The notes: generated by a model not told the origin, from the letters alone. Shown: positions 22,954 to 34,182, counted from the first letter of the stretch. The stretch: DNA of 64,000 nucleotides from Zingiber officinale (GCF_018446385.1 NC_055996.1:16479317-16543316); one strand, 5' to 3'. Translations and numbers: made by a program.

Positions 22954-24061
22954 GAGGATGTTTAGTTTTTTTTTAAAAATAAGAATCGGAATGAGAATCA
23001 TTGTACTATGAAATGGAAATGAGTATAAGCATGAATATCATTCTTAAAAATAATGTTTGGTTAATTGCATATTTTCTATCGGAATAAATCAAAATTTCCT
23101 TTTTTACCCTTAAAGGAAAATAAGAGAAAAAATTAGAAGTAAGAGAAAGATGAATGTGAGAGAAAAATATGATGAAAGATAATGATGAGAGAGAAAGTAT
23201 CATGAAAAAGAAAGTGTGAAGAGAAAGAATAAAGAGAGAAAAAGTGTAATAAGAGAAAATGAGAAAAGAGAGTGTGATAGGAGAGAGCACGAAGAGAGAG
23301 AAAATATGATGTGAGAGAAAGTACAATAGGAGATGATGAAGAGAGAGAAAATGTAATGAGAAAAAAAATGAGGAGAGAGAGTGTGATGAGAGAGAAAGTA
23401 TGATGAGAAAAAAAGAGAATAGTGAGTGTGATGGGAGAGATTGAGGAGAGAGAAAGTATGATGAGGAGAAAGTGTGTTGAGGGAAAAAAAGGAGGAAGAC
23501 AAGAGAGATTGAGGAGAGAGAAAGTGTGATGAAAGCGAAAGTGTGATGAGAAGAAAAGAGAGTGTGATGGGAGAAATTGAGAGAGAAAGTATGATGAGAA
23601 AAAAAAAAAAAAGAGAGTGCGATGGAAGAGATTTAAGAGAGAGAAAGTGTAATGAAAGAGAAAGTGTAATGAGAAAAAAAAGAGAAAAGAGAGTGTGATA
23701 GAAAAGATTAAAGAGAGAGAAAGTGTGTGATAAAATGATAAGAGAGAAAATATGATGAGAGAGAACAAGGAAAGAGAAGTGATATGAAAGAAAAAATAAA
23801 TAAATATATTTTGATATTTGATATTAAGAGAGAAAATTTTAGTTTTAGGTCAAGGGTATTTTTGGAATAAGGGAATATTTTGATTGATGAAAATAGGGAA
23901 TGACTCATTGAATGGGAGGTACATGGAAATGAGTTATTGTCCAATTTTAAAGATCCATTCCCTTATTTATATTTCTATTCATATAATTCAAACATTAACA
24001 ATGACAATCAATGATTCTCATTACTATTCCCTACTCATATTCCCCTAAATCAAACGCCCCC
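22954..24061. mobile_element. Tourist-like MITE (PIF/Harbinger type) swollen by GA-rich repeats
   Basis: Ends are GAGGATGTTTAGTTTTT and, reversed, GGGGGCGTTTGATTTAGGGG, with TAA on both sides (22951-22953 and 24062-24064), the 3-bp duplication usual for Tourist elements. Inside both ends run ATGAGAATCATT-like boxes. The interior 23110-23800 is GA-rich satellite-like sequence. The insertion splits a promoter copy whose uninterrupted form is seen at 18690-18720. Confidence 0.65.
23110..23810. repeat. About 700 bp of nearly pure purine (GA-rich) degenerate tandem repeat
   Basis: The + strand consists of units of the kind GAGAGAAAGTGTGATGAGA repeated with variation, with almost no C. Lengths between units vary around 30-60 bp. 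Long frames on the opposite strand that translate to Ser/Phe/Leu runs are by-products of this composition. Confidence 0.85.
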
Positions 24062-24265
24062 TAAAACACTAAATGCTAAAAATAGTCTTACCTGATTTTT
24101 TAATGGAATTTAATGTTCTAAATTCACCTAAATGGGTATAGCACCAGCCTAAATAAACTCATCTAATAGTTTATTAAATCTATTTTGTGGAGTTATATAA
24201 GTTCTAAAAAATTATAAATTCTTTAAAAAAAATCAGTTAAAATCAAGAGGATGATGAGCTGTGCA

Positions 24266-25796
24266 GGGGTGAAGCTCTACTATAAATGAGATTTTAGTCT
24301 CACATTGGGAGTTTCTTGGTATATTAGTTGATTTATATTGATTCACATGCATTAAGGATGTGAACAAATACATGGGGAGAGGTTCTCTCTCATACGTGGG
24401 TGCGTAGGAGGTGTAAATTTAGGGTCTAGATTGCATTGAATCATGTTGACTCGTGTGCGAACACAATTTACGCATACCGAATATCGGACCAGTCGGGATA
24501 AAATTTTTGTTGTTATGTAACGGGTGCATTAAATTTGAGATTAATGCAGAATCAAAAATAACGAGTAAACGGTGAGCATTTCATTGCTCGACAAATAAAG
24601 ATCATTACGACTATTAATGCAGTTATTAATGCGAGCACAACTTACGCATGCCGAATATCGGACCGGTCGGGACAAAATTTTTGTTGCTATGTCACGGGTG
24701 CATTAAATTCGATATTAATGTAGAATAAAAAATGACGAGTGAAACGGTGAGTGTTTCACTACTCGGTGAATAATGATCATTACGACCATTAATGCAGTTA
24801 TTAATGCAAGCACAACTTACGCATGCCGAATATCGAACTGGTCGAGACAAAATTTTTGTTGCTATGTAACGGGTGCATTAAATTCGAGATTAATGCAGAA
24901 TAAAAAATGATGAGTGAAACGGTGAGCGTTTCACTGCTCGATGAATAATGATCATTACGACCATTAATGCAATTGTTGATCTGAGCTCCTATATAAGGAG
25001 GCTCAGAAGCTCTCCGCCTGTGTTCCTCTTTCTCTGTCGTGCAACTCCTGCTCGGCGGAGTGGCCATGATAGCAGTCGGGTACCACTCAGTTCGCAGTGA
25101 CCACCAATGCTTGGTGGAATCATGGTTAACCATTGTATCATGGGAAACAGACGACCCGAGTAAACCTCGAAGCACTGTCTGAGGTGGGGTAAATCTATTT
25201 CAAGAAAATTGTGTCAATCGCAGGCCTCAGTCAGCTCACCCGGTCTCTTCGTCCGCCAGGTCAGCTCTCTTCACTTGACCGACTTCTCCACTCTCCCGGT
25301 CGGCCTCTTCGCTCGACTGGCCTCTCACTCGCCCGGTCGGTCTCGTCCACCCGACCAGCCTCTCTAACCACTCAGCCTGTTTGTTCTCTCACTCGATTTG
25401 TCTGCTTCGCTCGGTCTGTCTGTCCGACCGACCTCTCTTTCGGCCTGTCTGCTTCACTCGCTCGGCCTGTCTACTTGCCCAACCAGCCTCTCGCTCGACC
25501 TATCTTCTCGCCCGACCGACCTCTAGCCCAGTCTGCTCTCTGTCTGGCCAAACTTGCTCGGCCTTACTGTCCGGTCGACCAATCTACTGCTTGCCCGCTC
25601 ACCCATTAAGTGCGCTCGGACTTTGCTGCTCGGACTCGAAGTTTGGTCTGCCGTCAACAATTAGCAGAAATCAACCCATGCTGGCAGCCTAAGATTATCC
25701 GCTCAGGTCATCTCAACTATAAGTTAAATTTAATGTAATGTAATTTAAATTCAACTAATACCCTATAAATATTAGACAACAAATTATTTCTTACAA
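24266..25796 (+). mobile_element. LTR-like fragment with tandem upstream repeats and TATA box
   Basis: This block replaces the middle of the third promoter copy. It begins with a region holding three 174-bp direct repeats (24457-24978). A TATA box CTATATAAGG follows at 24989, and a transcribed-looking stretch after it includes CATGGGAAACAGACGACCCG. From 25211 to 25690 it is C/T-rich with degenerate repeats of the TCGGCCTGTCT kind. No coding sequence, PBS or partner LTR was found, so it may be a solo LTR or a truncated element; the borders are approximate. Confidence 0.5.
24457..24978 (+). repeat. Three 174-bp direct repeats upstream of a TATA box
   Basis: Units start at 24457, 24631 and 24805, each with GC(G/A)A(A/G)CACAA, then CCGAATATCG, AAAATTTTTGTTG, ACGGGTGCATTAAAT, ACGGTGAG and GATCATTACGA. 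The third copy ends about 10 bp before the TATA box. The arrangement is that of enhancer duplications in LTR U3 regions. Confidence 0.8.
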
Positions 25797-26117
25797 TAGA
25801 GCTAATCCTAAACCAAAGATGAAGTATCGAATAATAATTCCTTAAATCCTAAAATACTAAGATGATGTTTGATTTAGAGATTTGAGAATAAGAGAATGGA
25901 TTCATTCCCCCAAATCCTAAATGACTTGTCTGATTTTTTAAAATCAAATTTAGTGTTCTAAATTCACCTAAATCGGTAAAGCACCTGCCTAAATAAACTC
26001 ATCTAGTAGTTTTATTAAATCTATTTTGAGAATTATATAAGCTCTAGAAAACTGTAATTTTTTTAAAAGAAAAATAATAGAGAAAAAAAAGTGAGGGCCA
26101 AAATAAAAAAAACATCA
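25797..26117 (-). pseudogene. Third copy of the zinc-knuckle promoter region
   Basis: GCTAATCCTAAACC, GATGAAGTATCGAATAATA, then CTAAAATACTAAGATG, ATTCACCTAAATCGGTAAAGCACC and AAATAAACTCATCTAGTAGT follow the order of the real promoter at 18650-18860 and of the second copy. Most of exon 1 is missing. The splice-donor-like TTACCTGATT box of the other copies is mutated (TTGTCTGATT). The gypsy element starts right after it. Confidence 0.65.
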
Positions 26118-26708
26118 TGATGCGGTGATAAGGAAGGGCCCACCTATCACAGGTCAAATGATACGGTGTTAGTCAAAGTTAAGGTAGTCAACGTCGAGCT
26201 TACAGTTATCCTAGTCGGCAAAGGAGTGGCCAAGCGGACATCACCCGGCCGGGCAGGACATCATGGGCCGGTCGACAGGAAAACAAGCCACTCGGACCGA
26301 CTGTTCGACACAATGAATGACATTACATAGGAGGAGATAATAAAACAAAAGAAAATACGCCGTCTATCATTAAATATGAAGAAACCAAGATAAAGAAGAA
26401 CACTACATTTATCATCAATGCACATAAGTCAAGACAAAAAAGTCTTCCTCTAGCAATTAATATCATTAAATAAAGACAGATGAATGATCACAGAAAAAAA
26501 GTATAAAAGGATATGCCAGGTATGAAAAATGTAAGATTTATCATTTTCTTGATTACTCATTCTCTTCCTGATTTTGACTTGAGCGTCGGAGGGTCAACGC
26601 TAGGGACCCCTTCCCTGGTTTGGTTTTGTTTTACAGGATCGAAGTCTTCATCCCGTCAGCGGTCACCCCATCCCCGGCTTTCCAGCTTCCTTCATTTAGA
26701 CAGGATCA
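26118..26708 (+). repeat. 5' LTR of the gypsy element
   Basis: It starts TGATGCGGTGATAAGG, the same as the stub at 38708-38730, and ends GGATCA before the primer-binding site. TATAAAAGG at 26502 is a good TATA box. Length is about 591 bp. Confidence 0.75.
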
Positions 26709-26710
26709 AT

Positions 26711-26729
26711 TTGGTGTCATTTGTGGGAA
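26711..26729 (+). other. Primer-binding site of the gypsy element
   Basis: TTGGTGTCATTTGTGGGAAC resembles the plant gypsy/Tat form TGGCGCCGTYTGTGGGAA and follows the LTR end by two bases. Confidence 0.6.
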
Positions 26730-26753
26730 CATAGCCTGCATCAGAATAAGAAG

Positions 26754-28108
26754 ATGGAAGACGCTAAACGACTCACAATAGTGACGCTGACGCAAGAGGA
26801 TCTCGATGCACTGATACAAGCTCGAGTGACGAAGATATTGGAGCAATAGTAACAAGCATTGGCTAATCGACCAACATATGAGCCTGCTACCTCTGTAGCA
26901 GATCGACAGACTGAAAGAGGAGATCGAGCAGATCAATTTTCCGCTTGGGAGACAAATAAAAAACCGATCGGGTCCTATGGGGACGCCAATAATATGTTAA
27001 TCCCCTTTAACCGAGCGCTACCATGGACTCCCCGAGAAGAAAAGGGCCGAGCGGATAGAGGCCGGGGATCTTCCTCGGATGAGATGTCCGTACGGGATGC
27101 ACGAAAGGGAAAAGCGCCGAGGGAAGACAACTCGCCCGAGCAGGTCAATCAACATTTTTCGGAGGGGAACCTAAATGACCCTCTGCCAAAGCATTACACC
27201 CCGCTGACGATCGGGGAGTACAATGGAACAACCGATCCCGATGATCATTTAGTCAAGTTTGACAACGCGACCACCCTTCACCAGTACACGAAGGGGTGAA
27301 ATACCGAGTATTCCTTACTACTCTGTCTGGATCGGCGCAACGGTGGTTCAAATGGTTGCCGAACAGCTCGATCTACAGCTTCAAGGACTTCCGAGCGGCA
27401 TTCTTACACCACTTTTCTAGTAGTTGCTGTTACCAGAAGACTAGTGTGAATCTCTTCTCGATGAAGTAAGGGCCCCGAGAGGCCCTGAGGACCTATATCC
27501 ATCGTTTCAATCAGGTGGTGATGGACATTCCAGCAGTCTCCTCAGATGTGTTGGTAAATGCCTTTACCCAAGGGCTCACCGAAGGAGAGTTTTTCCAATC
27601 GCTCATTCGGCGGTCGCCGAAGGACTTTGGTCATCTCTAAAAGAAGGCCAATGAGTATATTAATGTGGAAGAAGCCCAGGCGGCAAGGAAGTAAGAGACG
27701 GCCACCGAGCTCGTAATAGCATCCAAGCGGCGTCAATCGAGCAGTCATCAACCTCCTAAAGGACCTCGGTCAAGAGCCCCTTCACACCAGGAGACTAAGT
27801 CATATGTCGTACAGCAGGTGGCGGCCGCTCATCCAAGAGGCAAGAGGTGGGCACCAATGTTTTGCACTTTCCATCAATCAACAATGCACAACACTAGGGA
27901 CTGCTACGACTTGACAGCTAGTAGGTCGGTTTTGCGCGGATACCACCACCATTTGCCACTTCCAGATCGGAATCACAGAAGTTGATCTGCAGAACAAAGG
28001 AAGGAGGAGAGGACAACCAAGCCACGTCACCACCATAGAGATCGAATCCCTGCCCAAGCCTCTTCCGAATGGACCAAACCGTCGCAAGGGAAGAAGAGAA
28101 CCGGAATA
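26754..28108 (+). pseudogene. gypsy gag, degenerate
   Basis: The reading starts at ATG 26754 (MEDAKRLTIVTLTQEDLDAL) and meets TAG TAA at about 26847. It resumes in the same frame with DPLPKHYTPLTIGEYNGTTD and HLVKFDNATTLHQY, typical gag boxes. Past a TGA at about 27297 the text goes on as RVFLTTLSGSAQRWFKWLP and FKDFRAAFLHHFSS with more stops. These are the capsid signatures of plant gypsy elements. A frame change separates it from the protease. Confidence 0.8.
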
Positions 28109-28762
28109 ATGCCGCTCGAGGGGGAGATAGGAATGATCGTCGGAGGACCGACCGACAAAGATTCTAATCGAGCAAGGAAGTTGTATATTCAGCGGCTCGA
28201 GATACATGTTGTTGGCTGCAGCAAGGAAAAAGCTGAGGGACCCGAGATTAACTTCGGGCTTAAGGATTTGGAAGGAGTGGAGGTCCCCCACGACAATGCC
28301 TTAATCATTCGAGTGATAATTGCCAATTATACAGTCTATCAAATTTCTATTGATACAGGGAGCTCGGTAAATATCATATACCGGAAGGCATTCGACCAAT
28401 TACAAATTGATTGGAATGAACTGCTGCCAATGACAACTCTACTCTACGGCTTTATGGGCAACAAAGTGTTGGCGATCGACCAGATCAAGTTGGCCATCTC
28501 ACTCGGAGAAGGCCCCCTAAAGCGGATAAAGACCACAAATTTCATAGTGGTAGACGCGCCCTCGACCTACAATGTTATTTTGGGCCGACCGGTACTCAAT
28601 GAGTTTCGAACGGTGGTGTCCACCTGCTGCCAGAAAATCAAGTTCTCTGTGAGGGACAAGGTGGGTGAGGTCAAAGGAGATCAGCTGGCTGCTTGGCGTT
28701 GTTACGTCGAGATGGTCAAACGGAAGCACAAGCCGCTCGGAAGACACCTCGCCTGGAGGTGA
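28109..28762 (+). pseudogene. gypsy aspartic protease region
   Basis: The open frame reads IVGGPTDKDSNRARKLY at its start. It carries the active-site box YQISIDTGSSVNIIYRKAF (family: DxGSS), a flap-like region, and the second box YNVILGRPVLNEF (ILGR). The catalytic Asp is intact. The frame ends early by a shift against the following RT frame. Confidence 0.85.
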
Positions 28763-30730
28763 ACGCATCACTGAAAACCCCCCTACACTTGTCTACGAAG
28801 AGAAAGAAGAAGTTCAGATCCATCCTAACCGCTCAGAAGCAACTACTTTCATCACTGTTGATCTAGAGGGTGAGAAAAAGACAGAGCTGATAGTCTGCCT
28901 CAGACAGAATCATGATATGTTCGCTTGGTTGACACATGAGCTTTCTGGTATTTCGCCAAGTGTGGCTCAGCACGAGTTACACATCCGACCAGACGCTCGG
29001 TCAGTAAAACAAAAGAAAAGGGACTTCAGCACGGAACATCACTTGGTCATCCGAGCGGAGATAGAGAAATTACTGGAGGTCGGCCACATACGGGAGGTAT
29101 AATTTCCGAGCTGGCTTACTAACATCGTACTGGTCCCCAAGCTGAGCGACAAATGGAGGGTCTGCATAGACTTCCGCGACCTGAATAAGGCATACCCGAA
29201 GAATTCTATTTATTGCTTGGATAGACCATATGGTGGATTCTACGGTTAGTTACGAGCTGATCTGCATGCTTGACGCATATCAAGGTTATCACCAAGTGTC
29301 GCTCACCCGAGAAGATCAAGAAAAGGTCAACTTTATCATGACCGATGAAACATTCTGATACAACGTCATGTCGTTCGGACTAAAGAATGCAAGCACCACC
29401 TATCAGAGGCTCATGAACAAGGTATTCTGGAGGCAGATCGGCTGCAATATAGAGGTATATATCAACGATATATTAATAAAATCTCCAAGAACTATTGATC
29501 TTTGCACAAACATCAAGGAAACTTGTCAAACTCTGAGGGCTTATGGAATAAAGATGAACCCGAACAAGTGCCTATTCAGTGCTAAAAGCGCCCAATTCCT
29601 AGGATACATCGTCACCAAGCGGGGATCGAGGCAAATCCAAGCAAGGTCAAGGCTCTACAAGATATGCCGCCACCACGCAACTTGAAGGAAGCCCAACGGC
29701 TAACCGGAGCCTGTCCAGATTCATATCCAAATCATCCAACCGGAGCCTACCGTTCTTCAAGGTGCTACGTCAGGCAACAAAATTCCTATGGGACGCGGAG
29801 TGCGAATAGGCGTTTGAAGAGCTTAAAGATCATCTCAACTCCTTGCCTATATTAGCTAAGCCGAGCGTAGGAGAGCCACTCTGGATCTATCTATCGTCCA
29901 CCGAGAATGCGGTCGGCTCGACATTAGTTAAGAAAAATGGGCAAGAGCAATAACCCGTGTATTTTTTAAGTCATATATTAAAAGACGAATCCTGCTACAC
30001 TGGTCTGGAAAAGTTAACTTATGCTTTGTTACTAGCCGCTCGGAGACTCCGCCCGTACTTCCTCTCCCATCCAATCATCGTGATAACCAACAGTACCTTG
30101 GGCAGAGTCCTCCTTAACCCAGAAGCATCCGGTCAGCTAATCAAGTGAACAACTGAGCTAAGTGAGTTCGACATCCAATACCAGTCCTGAACGACGATAA
30201 AAGCTCAAGCCTTGGCTGATTTCGTCACAGAAATCCAGAGCGACAAGTTAGAAGCCACTTGGAGAATATATGTGGATCGCTCTTTCACCCGACAAGGCAG
30301 CAGGATTGACATCCTGCTCATTTCCCCAAGGGAAGACCGAATGCAACTTTTCGTTCGGTTGGATTATTGCGCCACCAATAATGAGACCGGGTATGAAGCC
30401 TTAATAGCCGGCTTGCAAGCAGGGAGATATGTCAGAGCCATAAAGGTCCTCATTCACTCGGACTCCCAGTTGGCCACCCAGAAAATGGCGAGGGCGTCCG
30501 AGATTAGCAACCCCCGACTCAAGTTATATGCAGAAGCCTTCGAGAAGTTAAAGACAAATTTTCAAAAAGTCACTATACAGAAGATTCCTCGATTGGACAA
30601 TCAAGCAGCAGATAAACTGGCTAAGTTAGCTAGTTCATTATCAACGGTCATGATCAATCGGTCGATTAAACAGGTTTCACTGGTGGCACACATCGATCAG
30701 ATGGAGGGAGTTATCTTTCCGAGTGACTAG
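28763..30730 (+). pseudogene. gypsy reverse transcriptase and RNase H, degenerate
   Basis: RT signals: ELSGISPSVAQHEL, KLLEVGHIREV, then VLVPKLSDKWRVCIDFRDLN and MSFGLKNASTTYQRLMN. The catalytic box reads YINDILIKS at about 29455 where an active enzyme has YxDD, so the first catalytic Asp is lost. RNase H follows at 29957-30148 (YFLSHILKDES) and 30212-30730 (IYVDRSFTRQGSRIDILL, NNETGYEALIAGL, LDNQAADKLAKLAS). Frameshifts and stops lie between the pieces. Confidence 0.85.
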
Positions 30731-30789
30731 AGAACACCATTAATTGAATTTCTCCGATCGGGAAGTACATCAACCGATTAGGAAGCGAC

Positions 30790-31690
30790 ACGTCTATTAA
30801 AGAAGAGGATCGGACGGTTCACCTTGGTCAGAGATTAGCTGTACAAAAGAGACTTCTCTAGACCCTTGCTTAAGTGTGTTGGACCAAAGAACGCATCATA
30901 CATCTTGCAAGAAGTGCACCACGACTCCTGTGGAAGCCATCCGGGCGGTTGTTCACTAGCTCGAAAGATTCTCCTGACTGGATACTTCTGGCCAACTCTC
31001 CAAGATGATGTTGCTCGGACGACAGCCACATGCCTGTCCTGCCAAAAGTATCACAATATTTTGCATCGACAGACCGAAGAGATAAAGTCATCCATGGCAT
31101 CTTACCCGTTCGTCCAATGAGGCATGGACATCGTGGGGTCATTTCCCATGGTAACAAGTCAACGAAGGTTCATACTTGTTGTTGTGGACTATTTTTCAAA
31201 ATGGGTGGAGGTTGAGCGTCTGGCGAAGATAAGTGAACAGAACATCCTCTATCGGTTCGACATCCCCCGTCGTCGTAACACCATTCCAGCTGGTGTATGG
31301 AGGAGAAGCGGTGGTTCCTGTAGAAGTTGGAGTAGAATCCGACCGAGTGCGACTCTACGATGAAGGGAATGGTGAGCGAATGCTAATGGAGCTCGACTTG
31401 GTGGATGAAACATGGGATAAAGCGATCGTTCGGCTAATGGCTTACCGATAGCGGATGAGGCAGAACTACAACAAGAGGGTAATCCCAAGGTCCTTCCAGG
31501 TCAGTGATCTAGTGTGGAAGAAAATCAAGTTGGTCGATGACATCACCAAACTTGAAGCTCGATGGGTGGGACCTTATAAGGTCGTATAGAAACTCCACTC
31601 AGGGGCCTATTACTTGGAAGACGAAAATGGGAAACGACTCGAGCAGTCGTGGAGTGCGAATCATCTTCAATCCTACAAACCTGGGTGAGA
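30790..31690 (+). pseudogene. gypsy integrase with internal deletion
   Basis: The zinc-binding part is readable (HHDSCGSHPGG, then CLSCQKYH). So is the start of the core (GMDIVGSFP, VVVDYFSKWVE). Just after SEQNILYRF (about 31255) the text jumps to TPFQLVYGGEAVVPVEVG, which belongs behind the catalytic Glu. Most of the DDE core is therefore deleted. The C-terminal part (LVWKKIKLVDD, KLEARWVGPYKVV) ends near 31690. Confidence 0.85.
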
Positions 31691-31734
31691 GGTGCGCGAG
31701 CAAATATAAAGATACTTGTGTATATGCCTTCTGA

Positions 31735-32398
31735 ATACAAGGCCAACATGAATAAAAACTAAAGTTTTCCAGACTCTTGGGCCAATCAAGCCAAGTTAAA
31801 AGTCGAGTGACACCTATAAACCCTTGTCTCCATCAATGGTCGAGTGGTGACCTTAAACCCCTGTCGTCATTAACAGTCGAGCGACGACCTTAAACCCCTG
31901 TCCTCATCAATGGTCGAGCGGCGACCTTAAACCCCTATCATCATTAATGGTCGAGCTGCGACCTTAAACCCCTGTCTCTATCAACGATCGAGCGACGACC
32001 TTAAACACTTATCTCCGTCAACGGTCAAGTGGCAACCTTAAACCCCTGTCTTCATCAGCGGTCGAGCGATGACCTTAAACCCCTGTCTTCGTCAGGGGTC
32101 GAGCGACGACCTTAAATCCCTGTCTTCGTCAGCGATCGACCGACGACCTTAAACCCATGTTTACGCTAAAACAGTCAAGCGAAAACTTTAAAAACGAAAT
32201 GGATCGACCGGCTAAGTAGATAATTCGTTGCCGATCGGAAGAAACACGAGGCTACACGAGTTTACGCGACACTTGAAAATCGAGTTGAAAATTAAAATAC
32301 TAAGAAGAAAATAAAGGGAAGAGAATAAAGGTTAGTCGGGCGGACAAGCATTCATTGAAACTTCAAAATTTTTACAGGGGCAAAATGCTCAAACTGGC
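31735..32398 (+). other. Gypsy 3' non-coding region holding the minisatellite
   Basis: Between the integrase end and the antisense ORF the sequence is non-coding. It holds the 37-bp tandem repeats (31802-32190) and a spacer of about 200 bp without recognisable features. Confidence 0.6.
31802..32190 (+). repeat. 37-bp minisatellite, about 10.5 copies
   Basis: Units follow GTCGAGCGACGACCTTAAAC then CCCTGTC(N)TCATCAA(N)G, with a constant 37-bp period and point differences. The array is contiguous, with no spacers, within the gypsy 3' region. Confidence 0.9.
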
Positions 32399-32419
32399 TC
32401 ACTCTAGATAATCTAAGAC

Positions 32420-33833
32420 TGTTAGGACCAAAAGTAGCTAGAGGGGGGGTGAATAGCTCGTCGCGTGCTCGTCGCTCGGCGTGGCTTGTTTCTTCAAGGA
32501 TATGCAGCGGAAAATAGCAGAAACAATCACACACGCTAACAAAGTTGGTTTACTTGGTATCCACCTCACAAGAGGTGACTAATCCAAGGATCCACACCAA
32601 CGCACACACCCTCCACTATGAATAACACTCCTTTATGGTAACTACCAAGGGCGGAGAAGCCCTACAATACTCTCAGTACAAGAAGAAGAAAGGGAAATAC
32701 AAGTTAAGCAAAAGCTTACAAGATGTGCAGTAAAAACCCTAACCCTAACTTCTTCCTCTTGCAATAGATCCGCCTCTTGACTTGGAAAGCCTCCAAGAAC
32801 CTTCAAGCATGGCGATCATGTAGAGGCTGTGGAGGAGCTGGAATGAATCGAGAAGAGCTCGTAAAGATGTGTCGAAGACCACGCTCGCCTGCGGCTTTAA
32901 ACGACGGTCGGATCCCGATCGATTCGAATGTTACGAATCGATCGGGGAGGCTGGATCGATCCACGGATCGATCCAGAGCGCCTCTGAGCAGAAACTCGCT
33001 GGATCGATCCACGGATCGATCCGCGCTCATCGGCGGCATCGTCCGATCGATCGGCGATCGATCGGGACCTGATCGATCACGGATCGATCCGAGCTTCTGA
33101 CCCGGGAAGAATGCGGATCGATCCGATCGATCCACGGCTGAATCGATCACGGATCGATCCAGCGCATGATTTTGCCCAAAACCAAGTCCCAAACCTCTAA
33201 CCAACATCCGGTCAACCTTGACTGTTGGTACATCATGCCTCGCATCTGGTTACTCCCTTGACCTGCTAGGACTCCCCACCAACTGTCCGGTCAATCCCTT
33301 TGACCCGCTTGGACTTTTACTCGTCGTGCCAAGTATCCGGTCACTCCATTGACCTACTTGGACTTCCACCAGATGTCTGGTCACCCTTGACCCATCTGGA
33401 CTTCCTTCCTTGCCAAGTATCCAGTCAATCCTTTGATCTACTTGGACTTCCCAACACCAGATGTCCGATCATCCTTGATCCATCTGGATTTCCTTCCTTG
33501 CCTGGCTTCACTCACCAGGACTTTCACCTAGCTTCACTCACTAGGGTTTTCCATCTGCCTAGCTTCACTCACTAGGACTTTCCATCTGCCTAGCTTCACT
33601 CACTAGGACTTTCACCTAGCTTCACTCACTAGGATTTCCTTCTGCCTAGCTTCACTCACTAGGACTTCCTTCTGCCTAACTTGCCAGTTAGGACTTCCCA
33701 GTCAAGTATCCGGTCAACTTTGACCTACTTGACTCTTCTTCGATCAATATCTTATTGTCAAACATCTAAACCCAAACCAAGACTCAGCTTGGTTAATCAG
33801 GTCAACCTTGACCTGAGGGATGTTGCACCAACA
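32420..33833 (-). mobile_element. Solo LTR 1 (SIRE-like family, reversed) with AAGAC target duplication
   Basis: Read on the - strand the LTR starts TGTTGGTGCAACATCC and ends GGTCCTAACA. AAGAC stands directly on both sides (32415-32419 and 33834-33838). Inside lie direct repeats of the CTAGCTTCACTCACTAGGA kind (33500-33670) and an array of GGATCGATCC dyads (32920-33165). A TTTAAA element lies at about 32900, and a CACCCCCCCTCTAGC run near the end. No internal region or second LTR is present. Confidence 0.9.
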
Positions 33834-34182
33834 AAGACATCATCAGGCAGCGACTCTGTCAGTTTGTCCCAACTGATGACCTTACTTGATAGAGTAATGG
33901 AGAGGTAGCCGTCTTCCCTGAGTTAGTCGAACGTCCCTTCAATCGCCAGGTTGAACAGATGAAGAGCCTGATCAGCAACTTTGTCATTAAAAGCATCCGA
34001 GCGGATGTAGACTTGCTTTATAAGATCAAACCTACTTGACTCGGCTCCCTGATAAGTCTTTAGGGCCGCTCGGGAGGCCTCCAGCTCTTCCTTTAACTTT
34101 GTCAGCTCTTCATCCTTGGCGTCGAGTTGAGCCTTTGCTACAGTTTGCTTGGTCGATCATCCATCTCGCTCGAACTTCAGCG

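Larger units (their letters stand above)
22795..24262 (-). pseudogene. Second copy of zinc-knuckle exon 1 start plus promoter, split by a MITE
   Basis: Positions 22795-22950 match 18520-18700 of the real gene: TTAGATCTGC, CTTTCGCTTGGATCTGGA, the start codon (GCTCAT on this strand) and the following leader. Extra bases after GATCTGGA shift the frame, so the exon copy is dead. The promoter part resumes at 24062 (CTAAAACACTAAAT, TTACCTGATTTTT, ATTCACCTAAAT, ATAGCACC) and runs to about 24240. The two halves are separated by the element at 22954-24061. From 24245 a further exon-1 trace (GAGGATGATGAGCTGTGC) starts the third copy. Confidence 0.7.

Noticed and set aside
23006..23768. Long - strand frames giving Ser/Phe/Leu-rich membrane-like proteins
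   Set aside because: They translate the complement of a GA-rich tandem repeat; no start context, no splice structure, no recognisable domain.
25211..25692. Frames with Ser/Leu/Arg-rich products
   Set aside because: They arise from C/T-rich degenerate repeats of an LTR-like block and overlap each other in two frames.
31802..32190. CRISPR-like array of 37-bp repeats
   Set aside because: Units are contiguous without unique spacers, and the context is a plant retrotransposon.
32738..32752. Telomere-like AACCCTAACCCTAAC (reversed at 35527-35541)
   Set aside because: Only two units, at the same place in two copies of one LTR family, so it is part of the LTR and not an interstitial telomere.
32803..33207. 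Frames rich in DRS / IDR repeats here and again at 34837-35374
   Set aside because: They translate GATCGATC dyad arrays in solo LTRs and exist on both strands at once, which shows composition and not coding.
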